Assembly (NCBI GenBank): GCA_001642005.1
Contig: LWCA01000099.1
Coordinates: 1-55,181 of the forward strand
Length of the DNA stretch: 55,181 bases
Reading direction: 5' to 3'
Source: Intoshia linei
Lineage: Eukaryota > Orthonectida > Rhopaluridae
Position 1 is the first letter of the stretch, and each line of letters opens with the position of its first letter. The notes beneath the pieces were generated by a model that was not told the DNA's origin, did not search any database, and worked only from the letters and a program-made list of their open reading frames with translations. Both the position numbers and the translations under genes were made by a program. Positions 44,641 through 55,181 of the stretch are shown piece after piece.

Positions 44641-46131
44641 TTATTTATTTTTTTTTTTTTTGCCTTTCTTCCCTTTTTTACTTTTTTTTGAAAATGCTCC
44701 AAGCCCTTTTCTAACTATGACGCCCCTAAACCAAGCTTGAACCTAACAATAAAGATTAATATGATTATAAATAGAAAAGCAAGTGTCAGTGTACTTTAAT
44801 AGCTGCTCGGTGTTGAATTTCTACAATTTGTTCAATTTTTTCAAAACGCTTTCGTTCATCTCGGTCATAAATGACAACTTTTTTATATTGATCGTACTAT
44901 ATTTGTGAAATTTAAAATTTAAAAAAATTTACTTTAGCGCTAATTTCATTTATTTGAGATAAGGTCTAAATGTGAATGTTTAGGGTCATTAGATAAAAAC
45001 CATTTTTTCAATTTGTGAAAGTTCATCAATTTCCCTTTGCTTGTCTTCAATGTTATTGGTACTTTTGTTATTCCAGAATTCTAATTTATCTGTCAAATTC
45101 TAAAAAAGATGAAAACTATCCTTATAAATAAAACAGTTTGGTTGTTATTTAGAAAATTCTCAATTTCATTGTTGACCCGAATTTCCATGTCTATTTCATA
45201 TTTCAACTTCTAAAATTTCAATTAGACAAGTACGTGTATTATTTTTTATTACAGATAAATTTTTGGATAAAACCATTTCCATCATGTACTGTTTTTTCTT
45301 TGCTTGTGTTAAACTGACATCACAACAATTTTTTACATATTTTCCTTCGATATTAGTTTTTGCCTTGGATTCTTGTAGTCTTAATTTAAAATCAAAATTT
45401 TTAAATTAGAAATGCAACATACTCATCTTTAAGGTGGGCAATTATTTCGTTTTGTTGGTGACTTTCTTTTACAGAAATCTTTTTCATCTCCTTTATTTTT
45501 TGTTGTAATTGGCGTATTTTTAATCTGCTTTTTTCTTCTCTAATAAACAAATGTACTACAAATGTATATTATAATTAATTTACTCATCTATGGTGTCGAC
45601 TAGTTTCATTTTTTCGTAGTGCACTTCATCTACGGCTTCGCATAGTGGTTTAAAAGAATTTCCACTTTTTAATGATTCTTTAGTAAGGCTGAGCATATCG
45701 TCAAAATAATTTCTGTCGTTTTGAATTTTTCGTAAATTTTCAGGTGAGTATGGATTATCTTTTGCGGTTGTATTCTGTAGAGATGTTAAATGATCTTTAA
45801 ATAATGAACGAGAATGCCCTTTATCCGATACCGAAGATTGTGTGGTTGATGCTTGCACGCGTTTGTTTAAAGAAGTTTTGTAGTTGTTTTTCAATCGATC
45901 AGTTTCTCGTACAATATCTCGAATATTTTCGTTTAGGATCTAAATTTAGTTGATCTTTTTATTTGAGAATTAAACTTGATCGGTTTCTTCTTGACTCACA
46001 TTCGGTAAAATTTTTTCTAGAATTTTTAATTGGTTTAAACAACTTTCAAATGCCAATCGGACATAACAGGATGTGATATCGTCACTCAAAGTGTGTTTCA
46101 CATTATCATTTGGTTTCATTATTTTTGTCAT
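44641..46131 (-). CDS. IQCG: Dynein regulatory complex subunit 9 (IQCG)
   Basis: About eight exons with short introns, start MTKIMKPNDNVKHTL at 46131 and stop at 44641-44643. Exon 2 (about 45580-45950) reads DRNYFDDMLSLTKESL and PLCEAVDEVHYEKMKLVD, matching the IQCG region DRQFAEDLI...SLVEAVRQEKEKK. Later exons give KAKTNIEGKYVKN (IQCG: KAKTNLEAKYVKK), a long coiled coil, FLNDKLEFWNNK, and KVQAWFRGVIVRKGLGAF, an IQ motif, ending in a Lys/Gly tail coded by a poly-A run. DRC9 is part of the nexin-dynein regulatory complex that controls ciliary bending and binds calmodulin. The cysteine- and lysine-rich middle confirms IQCG over IQCD (DRC10), which shares only the IQ end. It is convergent with CFAP97D1, another axonemal gene. 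Confidence 0.85.
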
Positions 46132-46277
46132 AACATTTATTGTTTGTTTATAATTTCCAAGTTGTGTGTTGTAAAAATTTATGAGTATATAATTTAACTG
46201 AAATTTATAAACATGTCGGTATGTAGAGCAAATTTTATAGTTAAAATTGTATTAAACGAAAATCAACCTATTTACAC

Positions 46278-46532
46278 CAGGGGTGTCAATTATGTTGTCC
46301 GCGTTATAATATACATTTTTATTTTTATAAAAATTTTTTACACAATTTCTTTTTTTAAAGTTTTTCATGATTTATTTATTCATTACAAATTTAACATTAT
46401 TTGTACACTTATTCCATTATTATTGTTTTTTATTTCATTTTATGAATTAAAACTGTTAGTTTTAACATAATTTTTTGAGTAAAAATTTTTTTCAGATTGG
46501 TCCCGCCAAGCAAATTGAGTCTGACACTGCTG
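46278..46532. mobile_element. hAT-like MITE (255 bp) upstream of DRC9
   Basis: Ends CAGGGGTGTCAATTATG and CAAATTGAGTCTGACACTGCTG are inverted repeats of the widespread hAT type; flanks share TTTACA (degraded target duplication). It lies about 150 bp upstream of the DRC9 start, so it may be part of the promoter region. The 85-codon frame at 46213-46470 runs through it and is not a gene. Confidence 0.65.
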
Positions 46533-47653
46533 TTTACATAACTTATTCTAGACAGAATCATTTACATAATAAATGCGTTTAATAATAATGAATAAATATA
46601 ATAAATGTAGTTTACGGTTAACAAACAAATTAAAATTAACATTTCTTAAAAACATTAAACTTTTTTATCGCTGAAATCATAGTATAATAGTTTCCAAAGA
46701 TGAAGCTATAATTTTTATGATGCGGCACGACACGTATTTGAGTTTGACATGGCTGTATTATATTGAATATGTTAGAAAACTAACATTAAAGTTGAAGTAT
46801 CAAGATAATAATATGTATTGTATTATGTATTACAGTCGGATTAGTTATCTATTGACACGATCAAAGACTGCCTCCAATTCCAAATCATATGCGACAATGC
46901 TGTGCTGGTAGTTATGGTTGGGAGGTATTTGGTTTCGAAACTCAGACCGATATACCGATGTATGCGTCATAAACACCACCATGAATTCTAAATTTGGTAT
47001 TTATATCAACTGGAATATGCTCTATCAGAATAATTTTTTTTTTAATTTTCTGACCGTTAATTATTTCATTTTTTGTTTATTATAAAATATTTCGGAAAAA
47101 AAATATATGAATACTAAAATGCTTTTTTGACCGTGAAGTCGTCACTTATCGGATTGAGATTTTTTGAGTGTGTTAACAGGATACAACTGTACCACCTGTA
47201 ACTTTCTTGAAATTCCAGGGCTGTTTTCGTTAAAAAAAGAAAGGTAATTTGTGGTTTTGGCCCTGAAGATATAATTTTTTTAAATTTAAATTTATGATTT
47301 TAAAATCCGTATCAACGTATATATTTTTTTAAATTCTCCAACTTGTTTGATTTTCAAAAAAAAGGATAATTAAGGTTTTTGACCCGTAAGATGTGAGTTT
47401 GGGAGGTTGAAATTTATTTTGCTAACATCTCCGGAAAAAAACTGCAATTGAAATGTGGACTTTATAAAATTCTAAGACGGGTAGTTATTTAAATAAAGTA
47501 GAACACACACACAAACAAAAATCGCGTAGCATATTATATAAGTAAAAATTGTGTAAAATGTAAATAATTATAATTATTTACATATTGTTAATACAGATTT
47601 AATACTGTTTGTAAGGATTGTTATTAAATATTATTTTGTAAACAAAGTAAATT
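46533..47653. other. Intergenic, DRC9 to UROD, with R3 copy 6
   Basis: 47045-47525 is a near-complete R3 copy in reverse orientation, ending ACACACACAAACAAAAATCG and CGTAGCATATTATATAAG. The remainder is AT-rich without a recognised gene. Confidence 0.6.
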
Positions 47654-50108
47654 TTATTGAGACTTTGTAATGTTTCTTTCCTTCGAAATAGAATGGATAC
47701 TATCTATATAAGCTTTAACATTTTCGATTGGTGTTTCTGTCAGAATTCCATGTCCCAAATTAGCTATATAACCTAGAGTTCCAAAAGAATCCAATTGATG
47801 ATTTGCATACTTTTTCATTGATACCTACATATTATCTATTATTTATTCATGTTTTATATTAACCAAATTTTATGTGTGGTCAGCAAAAAATTGAAAACGA
47901 TCTGTACACCGTTTCAACTGGGGTCATTTAAAATTTAAATCGTATTTTTTAATTTTTTGTGCATCATTTGCACTTTTTCCTTACAAAATCTTATATAATG
48001 GTAAAGATTATTAATAACCACCCAACAAATATACATACTATGTATAGATGTGCTTATATGGAGTCAAGTGACTTGACTCAAGTCTATCGACTCATCGCCA
48101 AAGAGTGATCACTGATCAGTAATAACTATATTATAGTAATTTAAAAATTAACAATATCATCAAATAAAGCTGCTGGTTCTAAATTTCCTTGCAACGAAAA
48201 TTTGTTTGTGGTTTTCATTCTAAAGATATTAACACGTAAAAGAATAATTACAATTATTAAACCTAATAACGGCGGGATTGATCGTATAGTCTAAAGATAA
48301 AACATTGTATTGTGTTTCACACAACATATTTGCAGCATAATGTGCTCCTTTAGCAAATAAAATCTAAATTTAACTAATTGAGATATGCGAAAATATCAAA
48401 TAACTCTTCAAATAAATTAAAATTATGAACGTGATTGTTTAATTTTTTGGTTCATAAACAAAATTTATTTTTACATTAATTTTTAGTTTTTGAAATGTAA
48501 TTTTTGCAAAAAGAATACCATTGGAACTTGAGGAATGTCTAATTTCTTTAATTTCAAGGATACCTCATTTCTAATTCTATTTAAATAGGGCAAAGAAAAA
48601 AGAGCAAAAGTTTCAATATTTAAATCTCCAGCATGAGATTCAAAAACTTGACAAATCTAAACATGTATGAAATAGACATTTAAAATTGCAACCTGCGCAC
48701 CAGCCTTGACACATCCTACCAAAAGATGAACGCAATAAGAACAAACCTGGTCAAAAAATTTTAAAACTTTTTTTTTGTCTCTGTACAGATATTTTTTAGC
48801 ATTTTTACCATCTTTTACCATGTAAACAAAAAGCGTCCACTAAAAAATTATACTGATATAACAAATATTCATATCTTTACCGGTGCAGCACAAAAAGCAA
48901 TTATCGGTATGCGATTTTTTATTTTTTGTTTGGTAAGAGTCACAGTTTTATATACAGAATCATACTTTTTATCGGCTGTGTACGGATCTATGATGTATTC
49001 TTTAACGTCGTCCATACTTACGATAGGATTGCCACAAACAGGACCCTTTGAATAATATTTTGAATCTCATATAATTACCTTTCCAGGGATTATTTCAAAT
49101 TCAAATCCCATTGCTCGAGGTACAATCATTATATCAGAAAAAATTATAAGTGCATCCACATCAAATCTGTTGCTAGGCTAAAATATAATGATATATAATA
49201 AAAATTAGAGCAGCGGTCCTCAAATGTCAATCCGTAGAAAAATTTTATAATAGAAATACGTTAAGACTTATTGTTAACTTATTACTTAGTATTAAAAAGA
49301 TTGAATTAATTCAATTAAGATTTTTTTGTTTGTTTTGTAGGATAATTTCATTTTAGTGGTCCACGAGAAATTTTATAGCAAATTACTGGTTCAGCAGTGA
49401 AGACACTGTGGGAACCCCTGTATTAGAGTATGGTACTATCTGTTTGAAAAAATGTTTAAAATAGAATTTGAATATAACAAATCCTAGTATATTCCAAACC
49501 TTATGTGAATAATTCACTTTTTCCTATTCTCAAAAATGTTTTAATAAATGTAACCTTCAATAAAAATTTTTTTTTTACAAAATGTATGTAAAATAACCTC
49601 ATTTTCATATATATGAAATGAAAGAATCAATTTTCACCATTTACGCTGTAAACTTGAATAAATTATTATTATTTCATTAAGGGTAACCATACAAAATAAA
49701 TTTAAATACAACCTATTTAAAGTTAGAATAAACTGAAATTGATTGTACAAAGTAAAATGTGCGTATATTCTCCAGGCCATCTACCTTAGGCTTAAGTTAA
49801 ATTACATTTTTTCCTTAACATTGACAAGAATGCATGATCCATATCAGAATTAGTAGGATAAAATATTAGTTATAGCATTATTTCAAACGGACCATTAATG
49901 TTTAGTTAATAATAATATTTACATATAATGTAACTTCAGAAGCTAATTCAGGATTATCGCAAATTTCAAAAAAATTATATTTTTCACGCATTTTTCTAAA
50001 TTCGGGTAAATATCGACCAGCTTGTCGCATTATCCAGATGGGTACACAGTCAACCGGTTCTCCTTTTGACGCTTTATACATTCTATCATTTTCTGCTTTT
50101 TGCCACAT
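47654..50108 (-). CDS. UROD: Uroporphyrinogen decarboxylase
   Basis: Nine or so exons, start [16 protein letters not shown] at 50108, stop at 47654-47656. It is the cytosolic haem enzyme that removes the four acetate carboxyls of uroporphyrinogen III to give coproporphyrinogen III. Conserved: [18 protein letters not shown] (substrate-binding Arg loop), [20 protein letters not shown] with the catalytic Asp, YMVKDGKN with the active-site Tyr, [33 protein letters not shown], and [13 protein letters not shown] with the active-site His. It differs from most family members in the loop after the Tyr, where GGGS is replaced by DGKN. The N-terminus is about 15 residues shorter than human. The first intron (~0.74 kb) carries a hAT-like MITE; one later intron (~0.4 kb) has small palindromes. 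Confidence 0.92.
48061..48079. repeat. 19-bp perfect palindrome in UROD intron
   Basis: GAGTCAAGTGACTTGACTC is symmetric about its middle base; AGTGATCACT follows 35 bp on. The surroundings suggest an eroded inverted-repeat element, boundaries not seen. Confidence 0.6.
49211..49420. mobile_element. hAT-like MITE (210 bp) in UROD intron 1
   Basis: Ends CAGCGGTCCTCAAA and TGTGGGAACCCCTG inverted; 8-bp target duplication AATTAGAG (49203-49210) / TATTAGAG (49421-49428), one mismatch. Confidence 0.75.
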
Positions 50109-52030
50109 GTAGATCTCAGCTTTATTTCAAGTTTATATTAATTTAGTCTTACTATTGTAACATAGGAAATGTATTTTTACGTTACACATAAATTATGTGC
50201 CATAATGTGTAACCCATTAGTAGGGTTATATTTTTTATTTTCATGAAATCGTACATTCATTTTTATTATAAAAGTGTGGCAACCTTTTATTCACTCCACC
50301 CATCAGAATACTTATCACAAATGTCGGGTATTTTCTTTTGCTGAAACGTTTAATCCTGTATTTGTTAAGAATGTTTTGTAAATATAAATTTTTTACTATA
50401 AAAAGTCGGAACCCCTGCATTATTATGATTAACTTGATATTAAATTAAAAAATAAAACTATGGTAACATCAATTAAAATAAATGTTAAAGTTTTAATAAT
50501 TATATGTATAACTAATTTATTGGGGTGGCCGGACTTTTTCAAAATTTAAGCTTAAAAAACTATACCACGACTCTTAAGTGTATATTTCTCATTCTGTAGT
50601 AACCTGTATTTTTGATTTAAAAAAAAAGTTAACAAGCTGCAGGATTAAAAACGTACTCATATTACTTAGTTACAAAATTATAATGTTGAATTGTAATTTT
50701 ACAAGTTTTTAGTTTTAAACTATGTAAAATACAATTAAATTAAAATTTAATTTAAATATTTTCTTATTTGAATTGTAAATGATTTTACATTATTTGGATT
50801 AATCGTGTACCATAGCGTATTACATTTTTAAAATTATTAAAGTTTATTATAATAAACTTAAATTTTTAGTAGGTTTTTATCAGTGCTGCCTAAAACGTAC
50901 TTCTGGCAGCTTTAACTAGTTTAGTGCTTTCAAACATTTTTGGTTGGCGACACAAAATAACAAAATAAACGATTGATTAATTAATATAGTTGAACCAATT
51001 TTTTTCTAATAATAATTTGAAAATAAGCTATGTAAAATTTATCATTATTACAAAAAATATCTTTGATTTGCATTTTTATGTCTTCCAATGATATTGTCTG
51101 GTAATGGAATTTAAAAAAAATTAAATAAAATTTTAAGTTTAGTGACACACACAAGTGTCACGACACACCGGTTAAAAAGCGCTGCCCTAGTGTATATAAC
51201 TAATTTTTAAATCTTCAGAAACTGTTCATATTAAACAGAACTGACTTTAGTCAAAAAAAATATATGATATGGGGTGCCTCAAAAATGCCTGGTGTAGACG
51301 ATTTGAATAGGCTTCAATAAATACTAAACGATAATTATCGTAATTATAATAATGTTTTGTAGTACCTACAAACAGCATCTAGCTCTGCCCAGGGCGGACT
51401 TATCTAATTTTAACAATAAAAATTTAAATGTAATCTAACATGATTCATTACCAATTATGTATCCATAATTAACGGAAGCTGCAGTCTAAAAACACATTTC
51501 GGATGAATTTTACCAACATTGCAAAGTATTGTAATAAATACAAAAATAATAATAACAAAGTTGTACTTTTAGTTGCTGTAATTTTAAAATATATTTCGTT
51601 AAATTTTTTCAAAATGAGTATTTAAGAATGAAAAATTGCGTAGCAATGAAAAAAAATTCGAAGGAATGAATTATATATATTTTCACCCATATTTCTTTAT
51701 TGGAAATGTGTAGACATTCAATGGACATTTTTTTTGAAATTTTGTATTTATATCAATTGGAATAAGCTCTATCAGAACAATTTTTTTTCTTTTTAATTTT
51801 CGGACCGTCAATTATTTCACATTTTCTGTTTTAATAAAATATTTCGGAAAAAATATATGAATACTAAAATGCTTTTTTGACCGTGAAGTCGTCACTTATT
51901 CAGATTTCAATATTTTATGTGTTAACAGAATACAATTGTACCACCTGAAACTTTTTTAAATTCTAGGGTTGTTATTAGCGAACATAGCGAAAAAACAAAG
52001 CGTTTTATATAAGTGATGATTTATTTAAAA
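50109..52030. other. Intergenic, upstream of UROD, repeat remnants
   Basis: About 50930-51188 is a probable hAT-like remnant (AGTGCTTTCAAACATTTTT with GGCGACACA at the left, TGTCACGACACACC and AAAAAGCGCTGCCCTAG at the right). 51790-51975 is an R3 fragment in reverse orientation. GTCGGAACCCCTG near 50404 looks like another isolated hAT end. No gene seen. Confidence 0.5.
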
Positions 52031-52504
52031 TTATTTTAGTCTGCCTTGTAACAGTTTCAATAATTCTTTGTCAGAATTTGGTTTTTCTATTGGTACGTAA
52101 TCAAATTCTTTATTAGTAGAGGAATTCTAAATGTTTAGAATATAAAAATACACTAATTACTTTGAGTCTATAATCTTCTTGCATTTTATCAATAACTGCT
52201 TGACAAACTGATCCCTATTTATAAATAAAAATTTAAAAACAATTGTCCCTTAATATACCTTTTTAACTCTCTTATTATGGTTATCACGTGTTTTAAAAGC
52301 AACGTAGATTAGAACACCACTAGTGCCAGTCCAAATCTAAACATTTTATATTAACAATAGAATAAAATTGATTCAATGAAAAATGTAATAAAAAATAGAA
52401 AATTGTTAAAATACTAAATATTAAACATCCCAAACCAAATTTCAGTATAACGAAGAAGTAATTACAGAAAATTTCAACAATTGATTAAATTTAGATTCTA
52501 ACAT
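52031..52504 (-). CDS. Small membrane-type protein, unrecognised
   Basis: Three clear coding segments joined by short GT-AG introns: IWTGTSGVLIYVAFKTRD...KRVKK (about 52336-52260), GSVCQAVIDKMQEDYRLK (about 52215-52165) and NSSTNKEFDYVPIEKPN...LLQGRLK (to the stop at 52031-52033). A plausible first exon starts MLESKFNQLLKF at 52504, joined by an intron of ~130 nt. The result is about 90 aa with one hydrophobic segment (GVLIYVAF) near the N-terminus and a charged tail, the size and shape of small mitochondrial or ER inner-membrane factors, but I cannot name a family. The first exon is uncertain; the last two introns are well-formed. Tail to head with the C2-domain gene, same strand. Confidence 0.5.
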
Positions 52505-52630
52505 TGAAATTGTATCCAGAAATCATTTTGAAAAAAGTCTACATTTAATGACAATTTTAGTTTATTTATTTTTAACTTTCATCAAAAATATAAAACAGAA
52601 AAATTAATAAAGTTTATTTTATACAAAAAT

Positions 52631-53769
52631 TTATTCATCGCTGAGAAGGTAATGCCATTCTGAAATAAGTTGACCAACCGAAAGCTTTACTGCCCTATTC
52701 CAATGATTCATTTCACTTTCGCCGCTATTTCCAACGACTAAATTATAAAAACCTTTTAAAAATTTACTTGTTACCATTTCCCATAGCTATCCACCCAATT
52801 ACATTCTTTCGACCTAGAGATTTTTTTTCAATTACAGTTATCATTAAAAGAGCATTTTCAATGTTTCTGTTGGCCAATTTTAACTGAAAACTTTCTTGGT
52901 AAATTGGATGTGCCTGTTTTTCGCATACTTCAGTTTTGCATTTTACAACTGGTTTCTCAGGTAAAATGTATTTTAACTTTACATACGTGTCTGAAAATAT
53001 TATATAGATTGGTTAAAAATAAAATTTACCGGGTTTTTCTTTCTTTATAACTTGTTGGAAATTATTTCCTCTAATTAAACCAACTTTTACTATTCCAGTT
53101 TTAATTGTGTACTTGATTTCTACTATAAAAAAATGGAAAATATAAAATCATATTACTCAAAACTTCTGGGTATCCACCATATAATAGTTTTCTTGATTCA
53201 CTCAATTTTACTGTGTTTATATTGTCTCGATACTAAAATATTAAATTAGTCGAGGGTCCTTACGGTTTTTAAAAAATCAATTTTTTACCAAATGAATGTG
53301 TAATATTCGAAAATCTTACCGCTAAATTGCTGATTGGTTCCATGTTTAAAGAATGAACGTCTTCAGAATTCCAATCAACATATTTTAACTTGATCATATG
53401 CTGACAAAACACACGTTTTTTGTGTATGATTGAACCAGTAACCGAGTATAATTTGAAAATTGTTGCTGATGTGTTTTCTTGATTATCTAAATTTTCATTC
53501 TATGTATACAATAATTATAAAAAATATTACTTGGACATTTAAAAAGTAATACTTCGTTCATTTCAATAGCTGTTGAATTGTCTGCTATTTTATTTGCCAG
53601 TTTGGTGGAGACTATGGGACTGTTGAATTCAGGTAAAAAAGATAACTCTGCAAAAAAATGTTTTGGCCCTCCTCTATCCACATTTGGTAGGTTTTCAATT
53701 GATAATATGCGAATGCCAAATGTTTTCTTTTTTATTTTGTCTCGGAAAAAGATTAGGTTTACAGTTCCA
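52631..53769 (-). CDS. Synaptotagmin-like tandem C2 domain protein, 5' incomplete
   Basis: Five to seven exons; the first readable one starts at 53769 and the stop is at 52631-52633. C2A: GTVNLIFFRDKI, FGIRILSIENLPNVDRGG and FLPEFNSPIV. C2B: GIVKVGLIRGNNFQQV, PDTYVKLKYILPEK, HPIYQESFQLKL, ALLMITVIEKK, VIGWIAMG, and a C-terminus ESEMNHWNR...LISEWHYLLSDE, which matches the synaptotagmin-type end (HW...W H x L). Several Ca2+-binding aspartates expected in the C2B loops are absent (loop 3 reads IEKKSLGRK), as in Ca2+-independent members such as SYT14/16. A role in vesicle traffic or membrane tethering is inferred. The N-terminal part, including any transmembrane segment, must lie upstream, perhaps beyond the window. 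Confidence 0.7.
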
Positions 53770-54870
53770 CTAATTATACGTAAATGTAACACTTGATGCA
53801 AAATTAAAAGTAAAATGTTTCCATTTTGTACTAAATCAGGGCACATGACAAGGTTATGTGTATATATCAGTTCCTAACCCTTATTTTTTTGGATCTCTAG
53901 CGGATAATACAATTGAAAATATTTGGGGTATATTTAAAATAGAATATATATAGTATATTCCCTATCATTCGAAATTTGAAAAACCGATCAATAAGAAACA
54001 TTAAAACTATACAAACTAAATACTTTAAAACAAATTCCCTTTTGTCTATTAAATTATAATAATAATTATGCGATATAAATAATTTATTGAACTATTCTTA
54101 TAGCTATATATACGTATTAAAGACGTAACATAATATATACGTAAGGATATGTAAAAAACAAGTCGTGTGTACCATTATTCGTGACCATAATGTTAAAAGT
54201 TTCCAAATTTACTACAATGCGCGACATAAGTCTTAGGCACCCTACACATTCTGATCAAAATCTATTATAAAATTAATAATTCTTAGATTTAACCTGAAAT
54301 TAAACCTTAGACAATTAAATTATGATCTCATAAACTGGTCCAGTGGTTCCCCAACTTTTTCTACCATGGACCACTTGTCACATAAAAAAATGTGTGTGGA
54401 CCACATAATTTTTTAAAAAAATCCCCTTAATCCTGAACACGTCACTAAAATAATATTTTGATTTTTTTATTATATATTCGTCCTTAAATCGAAAATTTTA
54501 CATTAATTTTGACAAGGTAGCTTAAATGTCGTAATTAAAAAAATTCCAAAAAAAATTAAATTTAAAACATACTTATGGCGAACTACCAGTGCCGCATGCG
54601 AGATCCTTCCACCGAGAAATCTCGACGAAATTTTTTTTAAAATAGAGGCTTTAATTTACTAAGTTGAGCATTAAAAAAATTCCTGAATATCAACTCAAGA
54701 GTCTTAGATAAAGTTATATGACATTATAATTCGTTTATAAATTTTTTTAATGGGCTATTTTTCATTTTTGAATTGGCGACGGGTTTGCTAGGTTCAATTC
54801 CAGAGACTACAATCGAACTAAGTTAAATCGTTACATAGATTAAATTTAAGGCACGTGAAAATTATTCACG
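53770..54870. other. Upstream region of C2 gene with a hAT-like end
   Basis: AT-rich. At 54341 begins CAGTGGTTCCCCAACTTTTT, followed by ACCATGGACCACTTG, a typical hAT left end; the matching right end was not found in the window. No exon could be recognised. Confidence 0.5.
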
Positions 54871-54879
54871 TTATTCAGT

Positions 54880-55181
54880 TATTCACGTTGACAGCTTTGG
54901 AGGTCAAACAACACTCGAATAATTGAAAAAATCCAATTTTGAGGACGGTGCAACGTGTATTATATAGATTTGGATTATATGAAAGAATTGCAAGTCGAAA
55001 ACCGTTTCTGAAACAAAAGTCACAGATCAAACCGTTTAAAACCGTAAACCGTAAATTAAATGGTGTAAAGCAAAAGTGGCATGAACAAACCAACGGCAAA
55101 ATGTAGCTTTTACTGATGAAAGTAGATTTTAATTGTTTTCAAAAAGGAGAGTATATGTACGAAGACCCAAAAAAACAAAGT
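54880..55181 (+). pseudogene. Tc1/mariner-type transposase relic (cut by window edge)
   Basis: In one frame: LRTVQRVLYRFGLYERIASRKPFL, matching the Tc1 family's TVRRxLKxxGLxxRVARRKPLL. Then a stop and frame change, then NVAFTDESRF, in which TDES fits the first catalytic Asp of the DD34E/D triad, and SKRRVYVRRP (Tc1: GxRRVWVRRP). Interrupted by stops, so inactive. It continues past the right edge. Confidence 0.7.

Noticed and set aside
44641-44700. Poly-T run as retrotransposon tail
   Set aside because: On the minus strand it codes the Lys-rich C-terminus of DRC9 following the IQ motif, as in other members of that family.
46213-46470. 85-codon plus-strand open frame upstream of DRC9
   Set aside because: It spans the end of a hAT-like MITE and AT-rich filler, with no conserved sequence.

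Overview
This window is nuclear DNA from an AT-rich metazoan. It carries about a dozen animal gene families with spliceosomal introns, intron-containing tRNA-Tyr genes and decayed eukaryotic DNA transposons. Two axonemal genes (CFAP97D1-like, DRC9/IQCG) mean the animal has motile cilia or flagella. Most introns that I could bound by matching protein families on both sides are only 35-48 nt (35, 36, 37, 38, 39, 40, 41, 42 and 44 nt are all seen), and there is roughly one gene per 4-5 kb. Very short introns, tight packing and divergent proteins would suit a reduced animal such as an orthonectid, but that is inference and low confidence.

Layout. 1-1830 holds decayed, unrecognised coding sequence on the minus strand. 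2.4-7.9 kb (+) is a laminin-G/EGF extracellular matrix or cell-surface gene, 5' end not found. 8.3-13.8 kb (-) is a DEPDC1-like DEP-domain gene, divergent from WDR82 (13.9-18.5 kb, +; 313 aa, same as human). 79 bp after the WDR82 stop comes an elongin C gene with a long N-terminal extension. It converges on PIGB (GPI mannosyltransferase 3, -), and the two stop codons lie back to back in TGATCA. PIGB and PSMD14/Rpn11 (22.97-26.15 kb, +) diverge across a foldback repeat. Two tRNA-Tyr genes follow, then two tandem sugar transporter paralogues (29.1-32.6 and 33.6-37.3 kb, +). Next are a SIKE1/FGFR1OP2-like coiled-coil gene (-), tRNA-Thr (-), RPL10A (-), CFAP97D1-like (+) converging on DRC9/IQCG (-) with 22 bp between stops, UROD (-), a small unrecognised gene (-), and a tandem-C2 synaptotagmin-like gene (-, 5' partial). 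The right edge is a decayed Tc1/mariner transposase.

Introns are of two kinds: tiny ones, and a few of 0.5-3.2 kb filled with repeats. I could delimit seven hAT-type elements with 8-bp or near-8-bp target duplications, one still carrying the C-terminal part of a hAT transposase. There are also a dispersed hAT-like MITE family (4 copies), a ~450 bp family of unknown class (7 copies), a DDE_Tnp_4/Harbinger-type transposase relic, and two foldback families built of tandem short units (29 bp or ~75 bp) arranged head-to-tail and then inverted. These foldback families are the least expected structures here.

The genes are mostly housekeeping and unrelated: ubiquitin/proteasome (PSMD14, elongin C), chromatin/transcription (WDR82), GPI anchors (PIGB), haem (UROD), translation (RPL10A, tRNAs) and cilia (CFAP97D1, DRC9). 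I see no operon logic beyond close packing and overlapping 3' ends.
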